Assembly: GCF_015207425.1 (NCBI RefSeq) | Contig: NZ_JADEWZ010000007.1 | Coordinates: 119,535 to 183,534, forward strand | DNA length: 64,000 bases | DNA from: Lusitaniella coriacea LEGE 07157 | GTDB taxonomy: Bacteria; Cyanobacteriota; Cyanobacteriia; Cyanobacteriales; Spirulinaceae | Direction of reading: 5' to 3' | Translations under genes and position numbers: made by a program | Shown here: positions 26,148 to 35,479 of the stretch, piece after piece | Position numbering within the stretch: position 1 is the first letter of the stretch | How the letters are laid out: the number at the start of each line of letters is the position of its first letter | Notes under the pieces: generated by a model | Told to the model about the DNA's origin: nothing | The model's database searches: none | What the model saw: the letters and a program-made list of their open reading frames with translations, nothing else

Positions 26148-29100
26148 ATGGCAACTTTACAGGGTAGTTGGATTACAAAACCCGACCAAAACTATTTCTT
26201 CCTTTGGGGAGAAACTTGGCGACCTCAAGGGTCTGTGGCAATCTCGGCGGATGAGGTCGCGCCCGCACCCTATCCCTTTGCAATGAACCCGGAAGAATTA
26301 TTCGCATTCGCGCAAGGGCAAAACCTTTCCCTGAACGAGCGATGGGTCAAGCATTTGGAAAAAGGATGGCACGAGCAAATTTTGGGTTTCCCCGTTCGGG
26401 AAATACAAGGCAAAAAAAATCGCAAAAAAGACTGCGATCTTTTCCTGCTTCCCCTCAGCTCTGAAGTCAAAGAAAACGGTATTAAGAAAGACGAATTAAA
26501 AGCAGCATTGTGGAAAGTAGAAGGATTGTGCTTAAATGCCCAAGAAACCGTCCAATTCATCCAAGAATTACCCCTCAGCTCCCTAAAAACCACTGATTCT
26601 CCTCTGGGCAGTTCTCTCCGTTTTTGGTCGCAAGTGTACCGATGGAGTCTCGACCTTCTGGCGCGGTGTAAATTCCTACCGGGACTCTCCAATTCCCAAG
26701 ATGTTTTGCAGGGGTATTGGCAATTGTTACTCGATAGTGCGGTGGATCGCGCGCGATTCGATCGATTTGCTCGCTTGATGCCCTCGGTCTGTCGCACCTA
26801 TCCCCGGTCAGCAGAAGACGGTTCCCCCGGTTTAATCGAACCCCAAGCCCTTCTGTTGCAATTTCTCAACCGCATTGCTAACGCTCAGTTACAAATGTGG
26901 CTTGAAACCGATGCAAAGCCGATGCCCAAAGCCTCGATCGCGCAGCACTGGGTACAGACTCTCGATCGCGCGACCCCTTCTGAATCCCCCGAAACGGAGC
27001 AATTGCAACGCCTCAGTACCGCACTGCAAACTTGGACATCCCCCATTCAAGATTACTTAGTCGCCCCCGACTCAACCCAACTGGGGGGCGATCGGTTTCG
27101 CGCTTGCTTTATCCTCAAACCGCCTACAGAAGGGGAGATTCGCTGGAATAAGTTGGACTGGAAACTGCAATACTATTTGCGTTCGGTCAACGATCTCGAT
27201 GTTTTGTTGGATGCGGCAACCCTTTGGCAACATCCCGTGGATGAGCTGAACTATCAAGGCTACACCATTGAAAAACCCCAAGAAACCCTGCTCAAGGAAT
27301 TAGGGCTAGCGGCGCGCCTTTATCCCCCCATCAAAGCGAGTCTCAATCAACGGCAACCCACGCAATGTACTCTCAATCCCATTGAAGTTTATGAATTTAT
27401 TCGGGCGCGAGTTTGGCAGTTGCAAGATAGCGGGTTTAGCGTCATTTTACCCCCCGGTTTGAACGCCGATAGTAAGGATCGGTTGGGAGTGAAGATTAAG
27501 GCGAAGGTTGCCCGGAAAAAGGGCGATCGCCTGGGGTTAAAAAGCCTGCTCGATTATAAATTGGAACTCGCGATCGGCGATAAAAGTTTGTCGAAAGAAG
27601 ACTTTGAACGCTTATTGGATCAAAAATCTCCCTTGGTTGCCATCGACGGGGAATGGATTGCCCTGCAACCAGCAGACGTGCGTGCCGCACAATCGGTGTT
27701 GACTCCTTCAGACGAAGCCATTCAACTCACTGTTGAAGATGCTCTACGCCTGAGTACGGGGGAAACAAAGACTCTGGCAAAACTGCCCGCGATCGCGTTT
27801 GAACCCGCCGGAGTCCTCAAAGAATTGATTGTCAACCTCACAGAAAACAAGGCAATCGAACCCATCGAAACCCCCGAAGACTTTCAGGGTCAACTGCGTC
27901 CCTATCAAATTCGCGGCGTGAGTTGGCTGGCATTCTTGGAACGTTGGAGTTTGGGCGCTTGTTTGGCGGATGATATGGGGTTGGGGAAAACGCCGCAATT
28001 GCTCGCTTTCCTCCTTCACCTCCAAGAACGAGGAAATCTCAAAAAACCAACGCTGGTGGTGTGTCCCACCTCCGTATTGGGGAACTGGGAACGAGAGGTG
28101 AAAAAATTTGCCCCCACCCTCAAAACCTTCGTCCATCACGGGGATAAGCGCCCGAAAGGGAAAGCTTTCGCGATCGCGACGCTGGGCAAACAGCTCGTCC
28201 TCACCAGTTATTCCCTGGTGTATCGGGATCTCAAAAGCTTGGAGACGGTGCATTGGAGCGGCGTGGTTCTCGATGAAGCGCAGAATATCAAAAATCCCCA
28301 AGCGAAGCAATCCCAAGCGGTCAGGCAGCTTAAGGCGGGGTTTCGCATTGCCCTCACCGGAACGCCAGTGGAAAATCGCCTCTCGGAATTGTGGTCAATT
28401 TTGGATTTCCTCAATCCCGGTTTTTTGGGTGGACAGCAGTTCTTTCAACGGCGTTTTGCCATTCCCATTGAAAAATACGGCGATCGCGATTCTTTATACG
28501 CACTGCGCTCCCTCGTGCAACCTTTCATTCTTCGCCGCCTGAAAACCGATAAGGACATTATTCAGGATTTACCCGAAAAGCAAGAAATGACCATTTTCTG
28601 CGGTTTATCCACAGAACAGGCGAAATTGTACCAAAAATTAGTAGACGAATCCTTAAGCGCGATCGAAGAGGCAGAAGGCATTCAACGCCACGGCTTGATC
28701 TTAACCCTCCTGTTGAAATTGAAACAGGTTTGCAACCATCCGGCGCACTACCTCAAAGAAAAACAGCTCAAAAAAGCCGAACGATCTGGCAAACTGTTGC
28801 GTTTGCAAGAAATGTTAGAGGAAATGATTGCAGAAGGCGATCGCGCGCTGATCTTTACGCAATTTGCTGAATGGGGCAAACTCCTCAAACCCTATCTAGA
28901 GAAAAAACTGGGCGGAGAAGTCCTCTTCCTCTACGGTGGAACGCGGCGCAATCAGCGTCAGGAAACGATCGATCGTTTCCAAAACGATCCCGCAGGGCCT
29001 CGCATCCTGATTCTCTCCCTGAAAGCCGGGGGGACGGGATTGAACCTAACCCGCGCCAATCACGTGTTTCACGTCGATCGCTGGTGGAATCCGGCAGTGG

Positions 29101-29336
29101 AAAATCAGGCAACCGATCGCGCCTTTCGCATCGGTCAAAAACGCAACGTTCAGGTTCACAAATTCGTTTGCACCGGAACCTTGGAAGAGCGAATTAATGA
29201 AATTATTGAAAGTAAAAAACAACTTGCCGAACAAACCGTTGATGCAGGTGAACAATGGCTCGCGCAAATGGATACAGAACGTTTGCGTAGTTTGTTGCTC
29301 TTAGATCGCGATTCCGTCATTGATGAGGAAGGATAA
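26148..29336 (+). CDS. SNF2-family DNA-dependent ATPase / helicase
   Basis: A 1062-residue SNF2-like protein. The first ~570 residues are a cyanobacterial SNF2-associated N-terminal region (LHLLARCK-like helices, QLTVEDALRLSTGETK). The ATPase core begins near 580 (LRPYQIRGVSWLAFLERW), with Walker A DDMGLGKTPQLLAF, Walker B LDEAQNIKNP, LTGTPVENRLSELWSIL, and the second RecA lobe with GGTGLNLTRANHVFHVDRWW and RAFRIGQKRNVQVHKF. All catalytic motifs are present. Such proteins translocate on double-stranded DNA and remodel protein-DNA complexes; the partner is unknown. Stand-alone gene. Confidence 0.93.
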   Translation: MATLQGSWITKPDQNYFFLWGETWRPQGSVAISADEVAPAPYPFAMNPEELFAFAQGQNLSLNERWVKHLEKGWHEQILGFPVREIQGKKNRKKDCDLFLLPLSSEVKENGIKKDELKAALWKVEGLCLNAQETVQFIQELPLSSLKTTDSPLGSSLRFWSQVYRWSLDLLARCKFLPGLSNSQDVLQGYWQLLLDSAVDRARFDRFARLMPSVCRTYPRSAEDGSPGLIEPQALLLQFLNRIANAQLQMWLETDAKPMPKASIAQHWVQTLDRATPSESPETEQLQRLSTALQTWTSPIQDYLVAPDSTQLGGDRFRACFILKPPTEGEIRWNKLDWKLQYYLRSVNDLDVLLDAATLWQHPVDELNYQGYTIEKPQETLLKELGLAARLYPPIKASLNQRQPTQCTLNPIEVYEFIRARVWQLQDSGFSVILPPGLNADSKDRLGVKIKAKVARKKGDRLGLKSLLDYKLELAIGDKSLSKEDFERLLDQKSPLVAIDGEWIALQPADVRAAQSVLTPSDEAIQLTVEDALRLSTGETKTLAKLPAIAFEPAGVLKELIVNLTENKAIEPIETPEDFQGQLRPYQIRGVSWLAFLERWSLGACLADDMGLGKTPQLLAFLLHLQERGNLKKPTLVVCPTSVLGNWEREVKKFAPTLKTFVHHGDKRPKGKAFAIATLGKQLVLTSYSLVYRDLKSLETVHWSGVVLDEAQNIKNPQAKQSQAVRQLKAGFRIALTGTPVENRLSELWSILDFLNPGFLGGQQFFQRRFAIPIEKYGDRDSLYALRSLVQPFILRRLKTDKDIIQDLPEKQEMTIFCGLSTEQAKLYQKLVDESLSAIEEAEGIQRHGLILTLLLKLKQVCNHPAHYLKEKQLKKAERSGKLLRLQEMLEEMIAEGDRALIFTQFAEWGKLLKPYLEKKLGGEVLFLYGGTRRNQRQETIDRFQNDPAGPRILILSLKAGGTGLNLTRANHVFHVDRWWNPAVENQATDRAFRIGQKRNVQVHKFVCTGTLEERINEIIESKKQLAEQTVDAGEQWLAQMDTERLRSLLLLDRDSVIDEEG

Positions 29337-29451
29337 TTACCAGCCTACGATTGTAGCGGTTATCGAAACTTGTCTGTTGCCTTAAGTTGATAATTTTGTC
29401 CCCAACGCGATCGCGAAACACTATACGTCAGCCAAGGATTTTTAACTAGAT

Positions 29452-30180
29452 ATGATGCAAAAGATTCGCGAAGCAACTAGATTGCTAGCAACAAACTTAG
29501 TGCTATTTAGTTCAATTATTCTGACAGTTTGGTTGCCAGGATCGATCTTATTAGTCTATTTAAGACTCTATGTCTTTCCAGAAGCAACTGGCGGAGATGA
29601 ATTGAGAATGTTTACTCAAGAGTTGAGAGTTTCAAATGCTATCGAGTTTGCATTTAGTCCGCTCTATGTAGGAGCAATACTTTATGCGGCATCTCGACTG
29701 AAACAAGGTTTGCAAACAACCTATCGCGAATCAATGTCCCACGGAGCGCGGAGAAGTTTTACGCTATTGATAACTCGTCTTGGTGCTGGATTCATCGTGT
29801 TCTTCGGATTGATTGTTTTCATCATTCCAGGGATAATTCTTGCATTGCGTTTTGCATTAATTGATTCAGTTGTTGTTTTAGACAATGTAGAAGGGACAAG
29901 CGCTCGCAAGCTAAGTACGATGATAACTAAAGGAAAAAAGTGGAATATTTTAAGGACGATTCTTTTAACCTTTATTGGAGTTTTTTTAGCTGCATTCCTG
30001 ATGGGTTTTGTTCTATATCTACCACTCTCATTCATCGGACAAGATGAAAACTTTATTATTGCAGTCCTTTCTGAATGTGTCGTTAATATTTTGCTAATAA
30101 TACCTACTCTTGTTTTATTTCTATTCTACTGGGAGGCAAAGAGTCAACAAATTGCTCCTCAACACGAAGACAATCAGTAA
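29452..30180 (+). CDS. Multi-pass membrane protein, YciC/DUF975-like
   Basis: A 242-residue inner-membrane protein with five to six hydrophobic helices. The pattern FVFFGLIVFIIPGIILALRFALI followed by IDSVVVLDNVEGTSARKLS is typical of bacterial YciC/glycerophosphodiesterase-membrane-domain-like proteins, where a proline-containing helix precedes a short amphipathic segment with VLE/VLDN...GALKRS. The match is by pattern, so the family is tentative. The C-terminus is polar. Lower G+C than its neighbours. Function unknown. Confidence 0.7.
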   Translation: MMQKIREATRLLATNLVLFSSIILTVWLPGSILLVYLRLYVFPEATGGDELRMFTQELRVSNAIEFAFSPLYVGAILYAASRLKQGLQTTYRESMSHGARRSFTLLITRLGAGFIVFFGLIVFIIPGIILALRFALIDSVVVLDNVEGTSARKLSTMITKGKKWNILRTILLTFIGVFLAAFLMGFVLYLPLSFIGQDENFIIAVLSECVVNILLIIPTLVLFLFYWEAKSQQIAPQHEDNQ

Positions 30181-30195
30181 CGACAGACACCCTTA

Positions 30196-30451
30196 ATATG
30201 AAATCCGGTTGAATGCCCTCAGTGAAGACTGACACGGTGAACGGTCAGACCCCGCGTCGGCGAGTGGGAGACACGGAGAGTGGGGAGCAGAGGAAGCTGG
30301 GGAAGCTGGGGGAGTTTTTGGATGACACGGAGACGGCTAATGACTATTCCCTATTCCCTATTCCCTATTCCCTATTCCCTGTTCCCTTGTTCTAGCAATA
30401 GTTTTAGGGTATTCACATCAGGCGTAATGTGCAATTTGAAAGATTTGATAT
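30196..30451 (+). repeat. MITE-like composite intergenic repeat (copy A)
   Basis: 256 bases starting ATATGAAATCCGGTTGAATG and ending AATTTGAAAGATTTGATAT; the ends are short inverted repeats (ATATNAAATC). Inside are CCCTCAGTGAAGACTGACAC, a purine-rich tract, (TTCCCTA)n heptamers at about 30345-30385, and the motif TTAGGGTATTCACATCAGGC. The element at 44703-44989 has the same order of parts. It starts 16 bases after the preceding gene and fills almost the whole 331-base gap. Confidence 0.65.
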
Positions 30452-30511
30452 AACGAAAGGACTTACCTGTATCTCACTCAAGCGAACACCGCTATATGTT
30501 GCTAAAGTCCT

Positions 30512-31096
30512 TCAAGGAATTTGTTGATAGGCTTGCTGACACTGGGCAAAAAGCGATGCAGTCGCATCTATGTTACTGAAACAAAGTTGTTGGTGGGTGA
30601 GGAGTAAGGTTTGATAGGGTTGCGGTTGTGGCAATTGTGCAACGATTTTAAGGTATTCTCCATCGGTTCGACTGGCTTTATGGGGAGCAATCCCTTTTTC
30701 ATGCAATTGCTGTAGCATGGCACGGTAGAGGCAAATACAGGCTTGTCGATAGTCTCCCTGTTGTTGAAACTTGCGCGATCGCGCCAACCATTGAGAGACA
30801 GAAACCCCTTGAGTTGATTTTTGTGGCAATCCGCGATCGCGCGGCGATTTTTGAGCGTACAGGTAGGGACTCAACAATTTCCACAATCCCCAAACCAGCC
30901 ACGCTATAAACGCGACGACAACGCACCAAAACACAACCCTAGCCAAGATTTCCCACATAGGAGAGTCAAAGTTCGGAAGATTGGGACGATCGATATTTGC
31001 GCCCGAAATTAGACGTTCCCACCATTCCCCCAATCGCGTTTGGAATTGATGCCACTGCCAACCGATTCCATCCTTTTGATAAGATCCTGTCGCCAT
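30512..31096 (-). CDS. DUF4129 domain membrane protein
   Basis: A 194-residue protein with one membrane helix (ARVVFWCVVVAFIAWLVWGL, about residues 55-75) and a C-terminal DUF4129-type helical domain (QQGDYRQACICLYRAMLQQL, then ASRTDGEYLKIVAQLPQP and LLTHQQLCFSN). Such domains are often linked to transglutaminase-like proteins. I prefer the ATG at 31096 (MATGSYQKDGIGW) over one 15 codons upstream because an AGGAG lies about 12 bases before it. The gene follows tRNA-Lys on the same strand. Function unknown. Confidence 0.75.
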   Translation of the reverse strand: MATGSYQKDGIGWQWHQFQTRLGEWWERLISGANIDRPNLPNFDSPMWEILARVVFWCVVVAFIAWLVWGLWKLLSPYLYAQKSPRDRGLPQKSTQGVSVSQWLARSRKFQQQGDYRQACICLYRAMLQQLHEKGIAPHKASRTDGEYLKIVAQLPQPQPYQTLLLTHQQLCFSNIDATASLFAQCQQAYQQIP

Positions 31097-31183
31097 CCGT
31101 TTGACACTCTCCTGCCTAAAGGTGAGAGGCTTGTAGACCATTTGTTTTGGTCAAACCAAAACTTTAATTGAAAAAATCAAAAA

Positions 31184-31255
31184 TGGGTCGCCTGGGGCTC
31201 GAACCCAGAACCAATCGGTTAAAAGCCGAGTACTCTACCATTGAGCTAGCGACCC
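31184..31255 (-). tRNA. trnK: tRNA-Lys (UUU)
   Basis: The minus strand reads GGGTCGC at the 5' end and GCGACCC plus A at the 3' end, pairing over seven bases. The anticodon arm CTCGG-CTTTTAA-CCGAT gives anticodon TTT, and the T arm CTGGG-TTCGAGC-CCCAG is perfect. CCA is not encoded. Confidence 0.97.
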
Positions 31256-31344
31256 GTTGCTGTATTTATTTTGCTCGCACGGTTTACTAGGATAGCACAT
31301 CTTCTCTGAAAAATGGACATCCCCAGAAAAAAGTTTTCCCTTCC

Positions 31345-32217
31345 CTACAGGTAGCTGACGCGCAGTTCGACTAAGGTTTCGCAACTTTCACCCGGTTCGA
31401 GGGTAATCAGGTTTTCTCCACTATTCAAGGCATTTCTCGGCGCACTCCAGGGTTCGAGACACACATATTCTTTCCCTTTCAGCGTCCAAAAAACGAGCGT
31501 TGAGTAGTCACTGGAGTAATGGAGTTCGATTTTTAGGTTGCGACGGCGATCGATGAGAGAGGCGCGATCGCGCGTTACGGGTTTAAAGGCAACATCAATC
31601 TCGTCCTGGGTAAGATCCAAAAAGGTTCCCTCAAACGGTCGCTGTTCTTTGGTGCGCTGATCTTGGAGTTGCGAAGCGGGAATCTCAAAGTCAAGCTGAC
31701 TTTTATCCGCACTCCAGAAGTAAGGATGCAACCCGGTTGAGAAAGGCATCGTTTCTTCAGACTGGTTGGTGTAGCGCTGTTCGAGAGTGAGGGTATTGCC
31801 TTTGAGTTTGTAGGTGAAGGTGAGTTGAAACTCGAAGGGGTAAACCGCAAGGGTTTTCTCGTTACTTTCGAGGGAGAGGGTGATTTTCGCACAATCATCT
31901 GTCTCGCGATCGCGCACTTCCCAAGGCAAATCGCGGGCAAACCCGTGCTGTTTGAGGGCGTATTCTTCCCCATTGTAGGTGTAGTGGTTATCCGGGAGAT
32001 TGCCGCAGATGGGGAACAAAATGGGAATTCCCCCCCGAATGCTGAGTTTGGGATCGGCGAAGCGTTCTGCATCCAAATACAGAAGGTTTTGACCTTGGAT
32101 GCGCCACTGGGTAATGATTCCTCCCCGTTCTGGCACGACTTCTATGCGAGAATGAGCTTCTTGGTCGGACAGAATATAAGTTGCGTATTGGTCTTGCTTG
32201 AGCGAGATCGCGAACAC
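31345..32217 (-). CDS. Aldose 1-epimerase / hexose mutarotase family protein
   Basis: A 290-residue galactose-mutarotase-like protein of the beta-sandwich family. RGGIPILFPICGNLPD and LKQHGFARDLPW are the family's N-terminal landmarks (catalytic-site His in KQHGFAR), FSTGLHPYF carries the second histidine, and a glutamate in CLEPWSAPRNALN fits the catalytic base. The enzyme interconverts alpha and beta anomers of free hexoses or of hexose-6-phosphates; the sequence does not decide which. Stand-alone gene between tRNA-Lys and tpsB. Confidence 0.88.
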   Translation of the reverse strand: MFAISLKQDQYATYILSDQEAHSRIEVVPERGGIITQWRIQGQNLLYLDAERFADPKLSIRGGIPILFPICGNLPDNHYTYNGEEYALKQHGFARDLPWEVRDRETDDCAKITLSLESNEKTLAVYPFEFQLTFTYKLKGNTLTLEQRYTNQSEETMPFSTGLHPYFWSADKSQLDFEIPASQLQDQRTKEQRPFEGTFLDLTQDEIDVAFKPVTRDRASLIDRRRNLKIELHYSSDYSTLVFWTLKGKEYVCLEPWSAPRNALNSGENLITLEPGESCETLVELRVSYL

Positions 32218-32307
32218 CGAATTTCTCCCTTGGACAATGTTTTCTGGCTTACTAGAATCTTGCCCCTAACCCAACGGCAATGGCAAGCTGTCTGACAATT
32301 TTCCCTG

Positions 32308-34290
32308 CTAAAACAGGCGATAATTCACGGAAAAGTATAGTCCATTTTCCTGCCAAGATCGCCGCCGGGTCGGGCGATCCTTTAAAGGAATGCCCCAATC
32401 TAAGCGCATTGTGAGGCGATCGCCCTGCTGCCAGCGCAACCCCAATCCCAATCCCGCGATCGTTTCTGCTGAGGAATTATCCAAGTTACTCCACCCCACG
32501 CCAAAATCAATAAAGGGCGTAACCTGCAACACTCCCTCAATTTCTGGAATGCGCAGAATGGGAATGCGCGCCTCGGTGGAGATGAACCAGCCGTTATCCT
32601 GGAGGAGAAAATCCTGACGATAGCCGCGAACGCTATCAATTCCCCCCAAGCTAAACTGTTCTAGGGTCAAGAGGGGGCGATCGGACAGTTGCACGTCGGT
32701 TCGCACGAATAAGAGGGTGTCTGGTGCCAACAGACGTACCCACTGGGCTTGTCCGCGCCAAGACGCGAAGGTACTTTCCGGCGAACCGTTATTATCTGTG
32801 GCATCGAACCAATTCACGCCCAAACTGAATTGAGAACGGGCGGCAAATACCTGTTGTTCGCTGCGTTTGACCCAATCTTGGAAGAAGCGTAGGGCGGTAA
32901 CTTTCGTGCGTCCTTCGTTATCTGCGCCGGCGGAGATGGGAAATCCGCCGATATTATCCAATCCCAGAATGCTTTGACTCTCTTGCCGAGAAATGGTGAA
33001 ACCGAGGGCGAGTTCTTGGGCGGGGCTTTGGAGGATGGGTTGGCGCAGGGTCAGTTCAAAAAAGCGCGATCGCGAACGAATATCGAGAACCTCAAAATCC
33101 GGGTCGATGACTCGACTTAAAGACGTACCAAAGCTGAAGCGCACCGTACCATTTCGGGGATTAATCGGTAGGGTGTAACTTAAATCTAAGCTATTGCTGC
33201 CGTCGGTATTGAAAAAACTAGCACTGATGCTATCCCCCAACCCCAGCAAATTTGCCTCGGTGAAACTTACCCCGCGCCGAAAACTGCCCACATTGGGAGA
33301 TCGCCCATTATTCAGCGCCGCCTCAAGACTCAAGGTATCGGCTTCTGTGACTTCAACATCCAAAATATTCGTGCCAACGGTTGTTCCTGCCGACAATTCC
33401 GCCGAAATCGTGCCAATGAGGGGATTAAGTTGCAGCAGTTGTAGGGCTTCGCGCAACTGTTCGATATTGAGGGGAGGGTCTGTTGCGAGTCCCAAACGAC
33501 TGCGAACGTAGCCCGGATTGAGTCGCGTGGTTCCCGTTACGTTAATATCTTCAACGCCGCCTTCAACCACTTGAATTTGCACTACGCCATCGGACAATTC
33601 CTGGGGGGGAATCAACGCACCTGTCGTGATGTAGCCGCGATCGATATAGTGTTGGGTGATAAGGGAGCGCACCTCTAGGAGTTCTGCGAAGGAAATCGAG
33701 CGATTGGTAAACGGTGCCGTCACCTCTGCCCATTCTTCTTCACTAAAAACCGTACTGCCCAAAATTTCAAACCGTTCGACCCGAATTACATCGGGAACGT
33801 CTTCTCCCGGTTGCGGTTGCGGTGCTGTGGGTCCTGGTTGCAGCAGTTCTGAAGGGGGGGGTAATTTTTGAGGGGGTTCGGGAGGGTCGGAAGGCTCAAT
33901 TGAAGGGGGTCTGGGAGGAAGCGGAACGGGGTCGGTCAGTCCTCCAGGAATTTGAGCGTTAATATTCGGGATTGTTTGCGCGGTTAGAACCCTTTGATTC
34001 AATGGAAGATTAACCTTTGGGTTTCCTTCGTCGCGAATTTCCCCGAGGGAAGCGATTTCGGTGGGATCTAAACCAATGACTGAAGATGAATCGCTCGAAA
34101 TAGGCGTTAGCCCTTGTTCGACCAAGGATTGATATTCTTTTCCTACTGAATCTTCTGAGGGAGCAATGGCTTCAGCACGAACGCTTTCAGTGACAGCATT
34201 ATTGGCACATAAAAGAATTCCGAAATAGAGCAAAGAAGTAGGAACTCTCAACCTAAATCGAAAAATCATCAAAAATCGAAGAATGGTCAT
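32308..34290 (-). CDS. Two-partner secretion transporter TpsB (ShlB/FhaC family)
   Basis: A 660-residue outer-membrane transporter. It has a signal peptide near the N-terminus (LLYFGILLCANNAV), a proline-rich linker (about residues 115-160: LPPRPPSIEPSDPPEPPQ), a POTRA_2 domain (about 168-245: VERFEILGSTVFSEEEW, ITQHYIDRGYITTGALIPPQ), and a ShlB-type 16-strand barrel. The barrel has the conserved VRGYRQD motif in the region that plugs and gates the pore, and it ends FSVNYRLF. Such proteins export a large TpsA adhesin or haemolysin. No TpsA gene with a haemagglutination domain lies within the window, so this is an orphan exporter. Confidence 0.9.
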   Translation of the reverse strand: MTILRFLMIFRFRLRVPTSLLYFGILLCANNAVTESVRAEAIAPSEDSVGKEYQSLVEQGLTPISSDSSSVIGLDPTEIASLGEIRDEGNPKVNLPLNQRVLTAQTIPNINAQIPGGLTDPVPLPPRPPSIEPSDPPEPPQKLPPPSELLQPGPTAPQPQPGEDVPDVIRVERFEILGSTVFSEEEWAEVTAPFTNRSISFAELLEVRSLITQHYIDRGYITTGALIPPQELSDGVVQIQVVEGGVEDINVTGTTRLNPGYVRSRLGLATDPPLNIEQLREALQLLQLNPLIGTISAELSAGTTVGTNILDVEVTEADTLSLEAALNNGRSPNVGSFRRGVSFTEANLLGLGDSISASFFNTDGSNSLDLSYTLPINPRNGTVRFSFGTSLSRVIDPDFEVLDIRSRSRFFELTLRQPILQSPAQELALGFTISRQESQSILGLDNIGGFPISAGADNEGRTKVTALRFFQDWVKRSEQQVFAARSQFSLGVNWFDATDNNGSPESTFASWRGQAQWVRLLAPDTLLFVRTDVQLSDRPLLTLEQFSLGGIDSVRGYRQDFLLQDNGWFISTEARIPILRIPEIEGVLQVTPFIDFGVGWSNLDNSSAETIAGLGLGLRWQQGDRLTMRLDWGIPLKDRPTRRRSWQENGLYFSVNYRLF

Positions 34291-34372
34291 GCTCTAGAAT
34301 GCGATTGCAATTGGTTCCAACAATATAGTCTAAAATCCTAGAGCGTCAAGACAAGCAGAAATTCTTCTTTCT

Positions 34373-35227
34373 TTATGCAGCTATCCTTGTTCCGTCCTCG
34401 AAAGGTGCGATAGAACGTCCCACCGCCGCTGCAATGGGTTGCAAACTTCTGGTGAGGGTTGCCATTTCAGATAAAGAAAGTGCCTGACGCGCGTCAGACA
34501 CCGATTTTTCGGGTTCGGGATGACATTCAATTATCAAGCCATCTGCACCGCACGCGATCGCGGCTTTAGCAAGGGGAGCGACCAATTCCCGCTTTCCGGC
34601 TGCGTGAGAGGGGTCTACAATGACCGGGAGGTGGGTCAACTGCTTGAGGGCAACAACTGTGCCTAAATCCAAAACGTTGCGCGTGAAGGTGTCAAAACTG
34701 CGAATCCCGCGCTCGCACAGCACCACATTGGGATTCCCGTGGCTTAAAATATATTCTGCCGCACCCAAAAACTCATCTAAAGTTGCCGCTAATCCTCGCT
34801 TGAGCAAGACGGGTTTTTCCGCCTGTCCCAAGGCTTTGAGCAGATCGAAGTTTTGCATATTGCGACTGCCCACTTGCAACATATCTGCATGAGCGGCGAC
34901 GGTTTCAATTTGCGCCACAGCCATCACTTCAGTCACAACGGGAATGCCATAACGCTGACGAATGTCCGCTAAAATTTCTAATCCCGCTTGTCCCAATCCT
35001 TGAAAGGAATGGGGAGAGGTGCGAGGTTTGAATGCGCCGCCTCGCAGTGCTGCAACGGGCGTTGTGCTGAGTTCTTGGGCGACGGTTTCCATTTGTTTGC
35101 GACTTTCTATTGCGCAGGGTCCGCCGATAACAACCGCGTCCGAACCGCCGAAGGTTACGGTGTCCGACAATTTTACGAGGGTGGTTTGGTTGGGATGGGA
35201 TTTGCGGGTCAAGGGAGTTGTGGACAT
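34373..35227 (-). CDS. aroF: 3-deoxy-7-phosphoheptulonate (DAHP) synthase
   Basis: A 284-residue type I-beta DAHP synthase, the first enzyme of the shikimate pathway, condensing phosphoenolpyruvate and erythrose-4-phosphate. Landmarks: VVIGGPCAIES (metal-ligand Cys), ALRGGAFKPRTSPHSFQGLG, LQVGSRNMQNFDLLKALG, KPVLLKRG, PVIVDPSHAAGKRELVAPLA and GLIIECHPEPEKS. It lacks a fused chorismate mutase or ACT domain, so feedback control by an attached domain is not expected. Control instead appears to be at the RNA level: about 370 bases upstream contain a promoter, two aromatic-rich leader ORFs and two terminators on the same strand (35265-35601). Confidence 0.95.
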   Translation of the reverse strand: MSTTPLTRKSHPNQTTLVKLSDTVTFGGSDAVVIGGPCAIESRKQMETVAQELSTTPVAALRGGAFKPRTSPHSFQGLGQAGLEILADIRQRYGIPVVTEVMAVAQIETVAAHADMLQVGSRNMQNFDLLKALGQAEKPVLLKRGLAATLDEFLGAAEYILSHGNPNVVLCERGIRSFDTFTRNVLDLGTVVALKQLTHLPVIVDPSHAAGKRELVAPLAKAAIACGADGLIIECHPEPEKSVSDARQALSLSEMATLTRSLQPIAAAVGRSIAPFEDGTRIAA

Positions 35228-35264
35228 GGAGATAAAATTCCTTAATGGAGTAAGAGAAACATTG

Positions 35265-35295
35265 AAAAACCCGGTTCCTGTGGGGGTTCCGGGTT
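35265..35295 (-). terminator. Second aroF attenuator: leader terminator hairpin
   Basis: The minus strand reads AACCCGG, a 14-base middle, CCGGGTT, then TTT, giving five consecutive T. The 5' arm plus adjoining AA (ACCCGGAA, 35294-35287) is complementary to TTTCGGGT (35330-35323), which is the last two codons and start of the stop of the upstream leader ORF. The two pairings exclude each other. The hairpin sits 38 bases upstream of aroF. Confidence 0.85.
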
Positions 35296-35320
35296 GAGGC
35301 GCAAAGCAGCAAGATAAAAT

Positions 35321-35392
35321 CTACCCGAAATGTCGTTGGGAAGTCCAAAAAAAGTAAAAGCTGTAAAATCGAGCGCTAGGGAAGAGATTCAT
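35321..35392 (-). CDS. Aromatic-rich leader peptide 2 of aroF
   Basis: A 23-codon ORF. Residues 9-16 are FYSFYFFW and the end is HFG; in all it has six Phe, two Tyr and one Trp. That is far above chance, and these are exactly the end products of the pathway that aroF opens. Its stop codon is 25 bases before the terminator hairpin at 35265-35295. A ribosome waiting at residues 9-16 would leave the 3' end of the ORF free to pair with the terminator arm (antitermination). A ribosome reaching the stop would cover it, so the terminator would form. The ribosome-binding site is weak. Mechanism inferred by analogy with pheL/trpL leaders. Confidence 0.85.
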   Translation of the reverse strand: MNLFPSARFYSFYFFWTSQRHFG

Positions 35393-35419
35393 GCTGTTTG
35401 CTGGTGTTGTCGATTAAGC

Positions 35420-35450
35420 AAAAAAAATACCGCAGCTTTTCGCTTGCGGT
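35420..35450 (-). terminator. First aroF attenuator: leader terminator hairpin
   Basis: The minus strand reads ACCGC(A)AGC-GAAAA-GCTGCGGT followed by A and eight T: an eight-pair stem with one bulged A. The nine bases CGGCGAACC (35456-35448), overlapping the 5' arm by three, pair perfectly with GGTTCGCCG (35495-35487) inside leader ORF 1. This is a mutually exclusive antiterminator. It could also serve as the terminator of the upstream GGDEF-EAL gene, but leader ORF 1 lies between. Confidence 0.85.
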
Positions 35451-35479
35451 TCGCCGGGGATATCCAACAGAAAGCGGAT

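Noticed and set aside
30290..30390. CRISPR array
   Set aside because: The repeats are tandem heptamers and degenerate purine/pyrimidine tracts without unique spacers of even length; no cas genes are present.
35420..35450. Hairpin read only as the terminator of the GGDEF-EAL gene
   Set aside because: A promoter and an aromatic leader ORF lie between that gene and the hairpin, and a 9-base antiterminator complement is present, so an attenuator fits better; a dual role remains possible.
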